The translations under genes and the position numbers were made by a program. Below are positions 1 through 4,878 of a stretch of 5,296 bases of DNA, piece by piece (positions within the stretch are counted from its first letter, which is position 1; the number at the start of each line of letters is the position of its first letter). This DNA is from Gemmatimonadota bacterium (GTDB lineage Bacteria; Gemmatimonadota; Gemmatimonadetes; Longimicrobiales; RSA9), in NCBI GenBank assembly GCA_019689775.1, contig JADGGV010000312.1, forward strand, positions 1 to 5,296, given 5' to 3'. A model generated the notes under the pieces. That model saw only the letters and a program-made list of their open reading frames with translations, was not told the DNA's origin and made no database searches.

Positions 1-15
1 TTGTATAAGACACAG
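1..15. other. Probable Nextera/Tn5 mosaic-end adapter remnant at contig edge
   Basis: Bases 2-15 read TGTATAAGACACAG. The 3' end of the Nextera (Tn5 mosaic end) adapter is TGTATAAGAGACAG, so 13 of 14 positions match, with one C for G. The stretch is AT-rich and ends abruptly in very GC-rich DNA, and it sits exactly at the window edge. The match is seen in the sequence, the adapter sequence is established knowledge, and the artefact origin is inference. The codons it contributes to hmuT (about the first five) should not be trusted. Confidence 0.7.
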
Positions 16-412
16 GAAGCCCAGGGGGCGCGGGGCGGGGCGGCCGCGGCCGCGGGTGCTGGTCATGCACTTCGGGCAGATCGCGAACGACTATCTCGCG
101 GTGAAGCGGGGCGGGCCGACGGACCAGATCATCCGCTGGGCGGGGGGCGTCAACGCGATCGACTCGGTCGGCGGGATGTTGCGGCTGACGCCGGAGCTGA
201 TCGCCCGTGCGGCGCCGGACGTGATCATCGCCACGGACGTGGGCTTCGACCGGGCGGGGAGCGTCGAGAAGTTTGCGAGCCTCCCCGGCGTGGCGCTGAC
301 GCCGGCCGGGCGCAACCGGCGGATCATCCGGGTGGACGAGACCGAGGTGATGTACTTCGGGCCGCGCACGCCGGCGACCGTGCGCAAGCTCGCCGCGCTG
401 CTGCACCCGTGA
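2..412 (+). CDS. hmuT: Heme ABC transporter substrate-binding protein, HmuT-like (5' partial)
   Basis: This is the C-terminal 136 codons of a periplasmic heme-binding protein that delivers heme to the HmuUV importer. The frame is open to the left edge, and the GTG at 56 is only an internal codon. The visible part starts near a PRPRVLVMHFG strand. It then carries family features of HmuT: a GGPTDQIIRWAGGVNAID stretch, LTPELIARAAPDVIIATD, the LPGVALTPAGRNRRI segment, and a late FGPRTPATVRKLAALLHP helix. These are typical of the second lobe of class III (cluster A-2) binding proteins. The signal peptide and first lobe lie outside the window. The permease follows after 31 bases and the ATPase after that, which supports heme rather than a siderophore. 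Residues encoded by bases 2-15 probably come from adapter sequence. Vitamin B12 or another ferric chelate remains a less likely substrate. Confidence 0.88.
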   Translation, partial: CIRHRKPRGRGAGRPRPRVLVMHFGQIANDYLAVKRGGPTDQIIRWAGGVNAIDSVGGMLRLTPELIARAAPDVIIATDVGFDRAGSVEKFASLPGVALTPAGRNRRIIRVDETEVMYFGPRTPATVRKLAALLHP

Positions 413-443
413 GCGTCCGTCGCCTGGAGCGCGGGGGGCGCGC

Positions 444-1502
444 GTGACGATCCGGCGCTGGCCGTATCGGCGGATCCACGCGCTTCTCGGCGCGCTGCTG
501 GTCGTCGCGCTCGTGGCGTCGGCGGGGATCGGCGCGTTCTCGTTCTCGCCGGCGGCGATGGCGCGCTACGTGGGCGGCTGGCTCACCGGCGCGCCCGTCG
601 CAGGGTCGGACGTGCTGGCGCGCAACGTCTTCTTGAGCCTGCGGCTGCCGAGGGTGCTGCTGGCGGGGCTGACCGGCGCGGTGCTGGGCGTGGCCGGCAC
701 GCTGATGCAGGGGCTGTTCCGCAATCCGATCGTCGAGCCGGGGCTCGTGGGCACGTCCGCGGGCGCGGCGTTCGGCGCCTCGGTGGTCTTCGTGTTCGGC
801 ACCGGGGTCGCGATGGCGTCGCTCGGCGCGCTGGCGGTGCCGGTGCTCGCGTTCGCCGGTGGGCTCGGCGCGACGCTGCTCGTCTACCGCCTGTCGGCCT
901 CCTTCGGGAAGGTGAACGTCTTCACGCTGCTGCTGGCGGGGATCGCGGTCAACGCGGTGTGCACGGCCGGGACGGGGTTCCTGTCGTACATCGCGCGGGA
1001 CCCGCAGGCGCGCAACATCACGTTCTGGAACCTGGGCACGTTCACGACGGCGGACTGGCGGGGGGTCGCGCTGGTCGGCCCGGTGTTCCTCGCGTGCTTC
1101 GGGGTCGCGCTGCGGTACGCGAAGGCGCTGAACGCGCTGATGCTGGGGGAGGACGAGGCGGCGTACCTGGGCATCGAGCCGCGGCGGCTGATCCGGCGGC
1201 TGCTCGTGCTGAACACGATCATGGTGGCGGTGGCGACGGCGATGGTCGGCGTCATCGCGTTCATCGGCCTGGTCGTGCCGCACATCCTGCGGCTGGTGCG
1301 CTCGGCGGACTACGGCTTCCTGCTGCCGGCGTCGGCGCTGCTCGGGGCGACGCTGATGGAGGTGATCGACGTCGTCGCCCGTGTCGTGATCGCGCCGGCG
1401 GAGCTGCCGATCGGGATCATCACGGCGATCGTTGGGGCGCCGGTGTTCCTGTCGATCCTGCTGCGCGAGCAGCGGCAGGGGAGCGCGGGCTTCTATGGTT
1501 GA
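444..1502 (+). CDS. hmuU: Heme ABC transporter permease, FecCD family (HmuU)
   Basis: A 352-residue inner-membrane permease, the usual length for the FecCD/BtuC family, which forms the homodimeric channel for heme import. The GTG at 444 is the first possible start after the hmuT stop in this frame, with GGAG at 426-429 and a G-run closer in as weak ribosome sites. The first hydrophobic segment is at about residues 12-34. Family motifs follow in order: RLPR (67-70), GTLMQGLFRNPIVEPGLVGT (85-104) running into SAGA, WNLGTF (195-200), and the cytoplasmic coupling loop GEDEAAYLGI (235-244), which contacts the ATPase. Next come GVIAFIGLVVPHILR (269-283) and the terminal LPIGIITAIVGAPVFLSILLR (321-341). 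It lies between the binding protein and the ATPase gene, and its last 8 bases overlap hmuV, suggesting translational coupling. The assignment to heme rests on the HmuT and HmuV neighbours; the permease alone would only be called FecCD-type. Confidence 0.93.
   Translation: MTIRRWPYRRIHALLGALLVVALVASAGIGAFSFSPAAMARYVGGWLTGAPVAGSDVLARNVFLSLRLPRVLLAGLTGAVLGVAGTLMQGLFRNPIVEPGLVGTSAGAAFGASVVFVFGTGVAMASLGALAVPVLAFAGGLGATLLVYRLSASFGKVNVFTLLLAGIAVNAVCTAGTGFLSYIARDPQARNITFWNLGTFTTADWRGVALVGPVFLACFGVALRYAKALNALMLGEDEAAYLGIEPRRLIRRLLVLNTIMVAVATAMVGVIAFIGLVVPHILRLVRSADYGFLLPASALLGATLMEVIDVVARVVIAPAELPIGIITAIVGAPVFLSILLREQRQGSAGFYG
1477..1483 (+). promoter_or_regulatory. Ribosome binding site fixing the hmuV start
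   Basis: AGGGGAG lies 11 bases before the ATG at 1495, inside the end of hmuU. It supports 1495 rather than the upstream in-frame ATG at 1432. The 21 residues between the two ATGs are Ser/Arg/Cys-rich and have no place in an ABC ATPase. Confidence 0.6.
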
Positions 1503-2283
1503 GGTGCGCGGCGTCGGGTATCGGGTGGGCGACGTCGCGATCCTCGATGGCGTGGACGCGGCGTTCGCCGCGGGGCGCTTCAACGTGATCCTGGGCCCGA
1601 ACGGCGCGGGGAAGTCGACGCTGCTGCGGATCGCGGCGGGGCTGGTGGCGCCGAGCGCGGGCGAGGTGCGGTTGGGCGGGCGGGCGCTGTCGTCGTTCGA
1701 GCCGGAGGAGCTGGCGCGGACGCGGGCGGTGCTGTCGCAGCACGTGGAGCTGGCGTTTCCGCTCCCGGTCGCCGACGTGGTGCTGATGGGGCGCTACCCG
1801 CACTACGGGCGGGTGCCGACGGCGCGCGACCGGGAGATCCAGGCGCGGGCGCTCGAGCTGGTCGGGATGGCGCACAAGCGGGACCAGGCGTACCCGACGC
1901 TGTCGGGGGGCGAGAAGCAGAAGGTGCAGCTCGCGCGCGTTCTCGCGCAGATCTGGAACTACGACGAGCCGCGGCGGCTGACGTACCTGTTCCTGGACGA
2001 GCCGACGTCGAGTCTGGACGTGCGCTACCAGCTCCACCTGCTGGACGTCGCGCGGGACCTGCTGGCGTACGAGTGCACGGTGGTCGCGATCCTGCACGAC
2101 ATCAACGTGGCGCTGCGCTACGGGGACACGTTCCTGGTGCTGGAGCGCGGCCGGGTGGCGGCGGCGGCGACGGGGCCGGACGCGATCACGGCGGAGCTGC
2201 TCGAGCGCGTGTTCGGCGTGCGGGCGCATCGCGCGATCGACCCGGCCGACGGCCAGGCGTTCTGGCGCTTCAGCCTCTCGTGA
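1495..2283 (+). CDS. hmuV: Heme ABC transporter ATP-binding protein (HmuV)
   Basis: A 262-residue cytoplasmic ATPase that powers heme import through HmuU. All nucleotide-binding elements are present: Walker A GPNGAGKST (34-42, K40), Q-loop Q82 in LSQHVELAF, ABC signature LSGGE (136-140), Walker B TYLFLDEP (163-170, with D168 and catalytic E169), D-loop SSLD (172-175) and H-loop H201 in AILHDIN. The SQHVELAFPLPVADVVLMGR block, the short insert QIWNYDEPRRL before Walker B, and the C-terminal ITAELLERVFGVRAH are characteristic of the HmuV group within the FecE/BtuD-like ATPases. The start at 1495 overlaps the end of hmuU by 8 bases, a common arrangement for coupled translation. The length is normal and no key residue is missing. 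A siderophore or B12 ATPase is the alternative, but family resemblance and neighbours favour heme. Confidence 0.94.
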   Translation: MVEVRGVGYRVGDVAILDGVDAAFAAGRFNVILGPNGAGKSTLLRIAAGLVAPSAGEVRLGGRALSSFEPEELARTRAVLSQHVELAFPLPVADVVLMGRYPHYGRVPTARDREIQARALELVGMAHKRDQAYPTLSGGEKQKVQLARVLAQIWNYDEPRRLTYLFLDEPTSSLDVRYQLHLLDVARDLLAYECTVVAILHDINVALRYGDTFLVLERGRVAAAATGPDAITAELLERVFGVRAHRAIDPADGQAFWRFSLS

Positions 2284-2344
2284 GGCGGCGGCGCGCGCGG
2301 GGCGGCCGGCCCGGGATCGGGCGCCAACCGGTGGTGGGAGGGCG

Positions 2345-3181
2345 ATGAGCGTTCAGGAGATGATGGTGCTGGAGGCGCTGGGCTCGGTGGCCGCCGGGCT
2401 GCTCGGCGCGCTCACGGGGCTGGGCGGCGGGATCGTGATCGTGCCGATGCTGACGCTGCTGTTCCACGTGGACATCCGCTACGCGATCGGGGCATCGCTG
2501 GTCTCGGTGATCGCGACGTCGTCGGGCGCGGCGGCGGCGTACGTGCGCGAGGGGTTCACGAACGTGCGCGTCGGGATGCTCCTCGAGGTGGCGACGACGC
2601 TCGGCGCGATCCTGGGCGCGTTCATTGCCGGGCTCGTCTCGACCAGCGTGATCGCGACCATCTTCGGCGTGATCCTGCTCTTCTCGGCGTACCGGGCGAT
2701 CCGCCCGCCGGCCGAGCACGTCACGAACGCCCCGCCGGACCGGCTGGCCGCGCGGCTCCGGCTGAACGGCAGCTACCCGACGCCGAACGGCGAGCGGCGG
2801 TACACCGTCCGGAACGTGCCCGCCGGCTTCGGGCTGATGGGCGTGGCCGGCACGCTCTCGGGGCTGCTCGGGATCGGCTCCGGCGTGGTCAAGGTCCTCG
2901 CCATGGATCAGGCGATGGGCCTGCCGTTCAAGGTGTCCACCACGACGAGCAACTTCATGATCGGCGTGACCGCAGCCGCGAGCGCCGGCGTGTACCTGCA
3001 CCGCGGCTACATCCAGCCGGTCATCGCCGTGCCGGTAATGCTCGGCGTGCTCGCCGGCGCGCTCAGCGGCGCGCGCATCCTCACGGGCGCCAGGACGCGA
3101 CACCTGCGGATGATCTTCAACGTCGTCCTGATCGTGATCGCCCTCGAGATGCTCTACAAGGGCGTCACGGGAGGGATCTGA
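2345..3181 (+). CDS. TauE/SafE family sulfite/anion exporter
   Basis: A 278-residue polytopic inner-membrane protein of the TauE/SafE (formerly DUF81) family, whose characterised members export sulfite, sulfoacetate or related sulfur compounds. The family's internal duplication is visible: a first repeat GLGGGIVIVPM at 25-35 in the N-terminal half and a second, LSGLLGIGSGVVKVLAM, at 171-187. Hydrophobic segments cover about 11-40, 45-65, 78-118, 160-187, 203-218, 224-243 and 256-271. A hydrophilic loop of about 40 residues (119-158, with the RLRLNGSYPTPNGERRYTVRNVP region) separates the halves. The KVSTTTSNFMIGVTAAASAGVYL block (196-218) is strongly family-like. The ATG at 2345 has GGGAGGG (2336-2342) just upstream. 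The gene follows hmuV by 61 bases and is one base from the DUF1634 gene, so those two are surely co-transcribed. The substrate cannot be read from sequence. Confidence 0.9.
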   Translation: MSVQEMMVLEALGSVAAGLLGALTGLGGGIVIVPMLTLLFHVDIRYAIGASLVSVIATSSGAAAAYVREGFTNVRVGMLLEVATTLGAILGAFIAGLVSTSVIATIFGVILLFSAYRAIRPPAEHVTNAPPDRLAARLRLNGSYPTPNGERRYTVRNVPAGFGLMGVAGTLSGLLGIGSGVVKVLAMDQAMGLPFKVSTTTSNFMIGVTAAASAGVYLHRGYIQPVIAVPVMLGVLAGALSGARILTGARTRHLRMIFNVVLIVIALEMLYKGVTGGI

Positions 3182-3182
3182 G

Positions 3183-3572
3183 ATGGGCCGGCCCAGGCGA
3201 CGCTGGAGCGAGGCGGAGCTGGAGCGGTGGATCGGCGGCCTGCTGCGCTGGGGGGTCGTAACGGCCGCGGCCGTCGCCGGGTGCGGCGCCCTCCTGTTCG
3301 TCGCGCATCACGGCTCGATGCCGGCCGATTTCCGCACGTTCCACCGTGTCCCCGCCGGCCTGGACAGCGTCCACGGCGTCGCCGCCGGCGCGCGGGCCCT
3401 CGACAGCCTCGCCCTCGTCCAGCTCGGCCTGCTGCTGCTCCTCGCCACGCCGATCGCGCGCGTCGCGCTGTCGCTCGTCGGGTTCGCGCTCCAGCGCGAC
3501 CGGACCTACGTCGCCATCACCGCCATCGTCCTCGCGCTGCTGCTCTACAGCCTGCTCGGGCCGGGCGTGTGA
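3183..3572 (+). CDS. DUF1634 family small membrane protein
   Basis: A 129-residue protein with a basic, amphipathic N-terminus and three predicted membrane helices at about 22-41, 78-101 and 109-126. The block LVQLGLLLLLATPIARVAL continuing to SLVGFALQRDRTYV (78-110) is the hallmark of DUF1634, and an F at 50 within the 43-76 extracytoplasmic loop also fits. The family has no established biochemical role. DUF1634 genes are known to sit beside TauE/SafE transporters; here the ATG comes one base after the transporter stop, so the two are translationally linked. A role as an accessory subunit of the exporter is inferred. Its length is normal for the family. The start at 3183 is preceded by GGGAGGG-like sequence (around 3169-3175) inside the end of the transporter gene. 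Confidence 0.88.
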   Translation: MGRPRRRWSEAELERWIGGLLRWGVVTAAAVAGCGALLFVAHHGSMPADFRTFHRVPAGLDSVHGVAAGARALDSLALVQLGLLLLLATPIARVALSLVGFALQRDRTYVAITAIVLALLLYSLLGPGV

Positions 3573-3598
3573 GACCAGCGGGCGTCGGGGCGGTGGAG

Positions 3599-3626
3599 TT
3601 GACGCGGCGTGGGGGAGCTATATTAC
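3599..3626 (+). promoter_or_regulatory. Probable sigma-70 promoter of arsR
   Basis: TTGACG (3599-3604) is a good -35 box. Sixteen bases further on, TATTAC (3621-3626) matches 4 of 6 consensus -10 positions. TATATT (3619-3624) is a better hexamer but would leave only 14 bases of spacing, so the exact -10 is uncertain. The AT-rich island stands out from GC-rich surroundings and lies about 75-100 bases ahead of arsR. The rest of the 3573-3699 intergenic region holds only the operator described separately and the arsR ribosome sites. Confidence 0.55.
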
Positions 3627-3636
3627 TGTATGATAG
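3618..3636. promoter_or_regulatory. Candidate ArsR operator, 19-bp inverted repeat (arsR promoter)
   Basis: CTATATTACTGTATGATAG is an interrupted palindrome centred on 3627. Seven of nine base pairs match: CTAT with ATAG at the ends and TAC with GTA flanking the centre. It overlaps the likely -10 region, so a bound dimer would block RNA polymerase. The layout matches a second site before the tolC gene. ArsR-family repressors bind imperfect AT-rich inverted repeats over their own promoters; assigning this site to the adjacent ArsR is inference. Confidence 0.55.
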
Positions 3637-3699
3637 AACGTTGATGCCGGGCCGGCCGGCGACGCGCCTCGCCGGAGGACGCAACACCGAAGGACGGAC

Positions 3700-4044
3700 A
3701 TGGCGAACTACGAGCTCACACCGGAGCTGCTCGCGCTGCTGGCGGAACGGTTCAAGGCGCTCGCGGAGCCGGCGCGGCTCCGCATCCTGAACGCGCTGCG
3801 CGGCGGCGAGAAGACGGTGACGGAGCTGATGGCGGAGACGGGGTACGGGCAGGCGAACCTCTCGAAGCACCTCCAGCTCCTGCACGCGATGCGCTACGTG
3901 GAGCGGCGGAAGGAGGGGTTGTTCACGTACTACCGTCTCGCGGACGAGGATGTCTTTCGGCTGTGCGACATCATGTGCGGGCGGCTGGCGGCGGAGGCGG
4001 ACACGCGGCGGTCGCTGTTCGAGCGCACGGGGCGCGACGCGTGA
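3700..4044 (+). CDS. ArsR/SmtB-family transcriptional repressor
   Basis: A 114-residue winged-helix DNA-binding protein, a typical size for the family, which acts as a homodimer and leaves DNA when its inducer binds. FKALAEPARLRILNAL (18-33) is the diagnostic first part of the fold. The helix-turn-helix follows at about 38-63 (TVTELMAETGYGQANLSKHLQLLH, recognition helix around QANLSKHLQLL), then the wing VERRKEGLFTYYRL (67-80). No cysteine occurs in the HTH, so the ELCVCDL-type arsenic/cadmium site is absent. The only cysteines are C89 and C93 in the C-terminal dimerisation helix (FRLCDIMCGRL). This could be a thiol-based or divergent metal sensor. The ATG at 3700 has AAGGA at 3690-3694, and a stronger GGAGGA (3674-3679) lies farther away. 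It has its own promoter and operator, and a matching operator precedes the tolC gene, suggesting control of efflux. Confidence 0.93.
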   Translation: MANYELTPELLALLAERFKALAEPARLRILNALRGGEKTVTELMAETGYGQANLSKHLQLLHAMRYVERRKEGLFTYYRLADEDVFRLCDIMCGRLAAEADTRRSLFERTGRDA

Positions 4045-4107
4045 CGGCGGGGGCGTCTGACCGCGGCGTCCGGCGAGCGCGCCAGGGCTGAGCGCGGACC
4101 GGCGGGC

Positions 4108-4776
4108 ATGGAACCAGGACCGGGCTTCTGGGAGCAGCCGGAGGTCGTGGCGGACTTTGCGGCGCGCGCCCCCGACCACCGCCTCCAGGCGTTGCTGGCG
4201 GAGTACGAGGACCCGCAATCGACCCGGGTCCTCGACCTCGGCTGCGCCGGCGGGCGGAACACCGTCCTCCTGGCCGAGAGGGGCTTCGACGTCCACGCCA
4301 TCGACGCCTCCTCGGCGATGGTGGCGGAGACGCATCGTCGCGTGGCCGCGATCCTCGGGGACGCGGAGGCACGGCGGCGGATCCGGGTCGGCCGCATGGA
4401 CGACCTCTCCGACTTCGCCGACGCCTCCGTCGACCTCGTCGTCGCGCTCGGCATCCTGCACAACGCGGGGAACTGGGCGGAGTGGGAGATGGCGGTGGGC
4501 GAGGCGGTCCGGGTGCTCCGCCCCGGCGGCAAGCTGCTCGTCGCGCTCTTCTCCCCCGAGACCGACCTCACCGGCGCGGGCGTCCGCGCGGTCCCGGGCG
4601 AGGCCCACGTCTACGACGGCCTCCCGGCCGGCCGCGCCACGTTGCTGAGCGCGCCGGAGCTGGACGCCGCCATGGCCCGCTTCGGCCTCGCCCCGAGCGT
4701 CCCCACGACGACGGGTTCGACGACGACGGAACGCGGGCGGCGGGTCTCGGTCAACGCGCTGTACCGGAAGGGCTGA
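4108..4776 (+). CDS. Class I SAM-dependent methyltransferase
   Basis: A 222-residue Rossmann-fold methyltransferase. Motif I is VLDLGCAGGRNTVLLAERG (41-59), binding S-adenosylmethionine. The acidic end of strand 2 is D66 in VHAIDASSAMV, the adenine-side motif is around GRMDDL (95-100), motif IV is DLVVALGILHNAGNW (109-123), and post-motif VLRPGGKLLVALFSP spans 136-150. The GRN directly after motif I resembles TehB-type and small thiol/metalloid methyltransferases, but the acceptor cannot be decided. Only one cysteine (C46) is present, so it is not an ArsM arsenite methyltransferase. The Thr-rich stretch 200-207 (TTTGSTTT) near the end is unusual. The ATG at 4108 is the only start after the arsR stop in this frame, 63 bases downstream, with a weak ribosome site. 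It is probably co-transcribed with arsR. Codons here end in C more often than in arsR or tolC. Confidence 0.88.
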   Translation: MEPGPGFWEQPEVVADFAARAPDHRLQALLAEYEDPQSTRVLDLGCAGGRNTVLLAERGFDVHAIDASSAMVAETHRRVAAILGDAEARRRIRVGRMDDLSDFADASVDLVVALGILHNAGNWAEWEMAVGEAVRVLRPGGKLLVALFSPETDLTGAGVRAVPGEAHVYDGLPAGRATLLSAPELDAAMARFGLAPSVPTTTGSTTTERGRRVSVNALYRKG

Positions 4777-4804
4777 GCGCGGGGCCGGGCGCGCGCCGTG
4801 GTGC

Positions 4805-4833
4805 TTGACGGCGGCATTACACTACCATATGGT
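4805..4833 (+). promoter_or_regulatory. Probable sigma-70 promoter of the tolC-type gene
   Basis: TTGACG (4805-4810) and TATGGT (4828-4833) are separated by exactly 17 bases. The -35 matches 5 of 6 and the -10 matches 4 of 6 consensus positions. The AT-rich island lies in the 102-base gap between the methyltransferase and the efflux gene, with the start codon 45 bases after the -10. The same TTGACG box opens the arsR promoter. Confidence 0.65.
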
Positions 4834-4841
4834 TATGTAGT
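4821..4841. promoter_or_regulatory. Candidate ArsR operator over the efflux promoter
   Basis: Arms ACTAC (4821-4825) and GTAGT (4837-4841) form an inverted repeat around an 11-base centre, covering the -10 box. A second perfect palindrome, ACCATATGGT (4824-4833), is nested in it. CTAC-N11-GTAG here has the same geometry as CTAT-N11-ATAG before arsR. The inner bases share TA and GT at equivalent positions. Binding by the neighbouring ArsR protein is inferred. Confidence 0.55.
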
Positions 4842-4867
4842 TTTGACTGGCCGGGCGGCAGCCGGCG

Positions 4868-4873
4868 AGGAGG
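4868..4873 (+). promoter_or_regulatory. Shine-Dalgarno site of the tolC-type gene
   Basis: AGGAGG, the full anti-16S core, ends 5 bases before GTG 4879. It decides the start, because no ATG opens this frame. A short hydrophobic signal peptide follows from that GTG. Confidence 0.75.
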
Positions 4874-4878
4874 ACAGG

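Noticed and set aside
1..447. A + strand frame beginning TTG at base 1
   Set aside because: It gives a Gly/Ala/Arg-rich product in another frame over hmuT, and its start lies in the adapter-like bases.
1432..1494. An earlier in-frame ATG for hmuV at 1432
   Set aside because: It would add 21 Ser/Arg/Cys-rich residues encoded within hmuU. The ATG at 1495 has a better ribosome site and gives the normal HmuV N-terminus.
324..1583. A 419-codon open frame on the minus strand opposite hmuU
   Set aside because: Its product is a low-complexity run of Arg, Asp, His, Gln and Pro with no domain. Such open frames are expected opposite very GC-rich genes, and the + strand frame has clear FecCD motifs.
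2284..2344. Possible terminator hairpin after hmuV (GGCCGGCCC and CCCGGGATCGGG)
   Set aside because: Short GC palindromes are frequent by chance at this base composition, and no T-run follows.
3517..4608. A 363-codon minus-strand open frame opposite arsR and the methyltransferase
   Set aside because: Arg/Pro-rich with no recognisable fold, and it crosses two well-supported + strand genes and a promoter region.
4108..4776. The methyltransferase as ArsM arsenite methyltransferase, suggested by the adjacent arsR
   Set aside because: ArsM enzymes need several conserved cysteines; this protein has one, inside motif I, and is shorter than ArsM.
4777..4800. Possible terminator after the methyltransferase (GGCGCGCGCC)
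   Set aside because: The palindrome has no loop or T-tract and directly abuts the next promoter. It is not distinguishable from GC-rich background.
4843..4848. A second -35-like TTGACT downstream of the efflux operator
   Set aside because: The sequence 16-18 bases further is GC-rich and runs into the ribosome site, with no -10-like hexamer.
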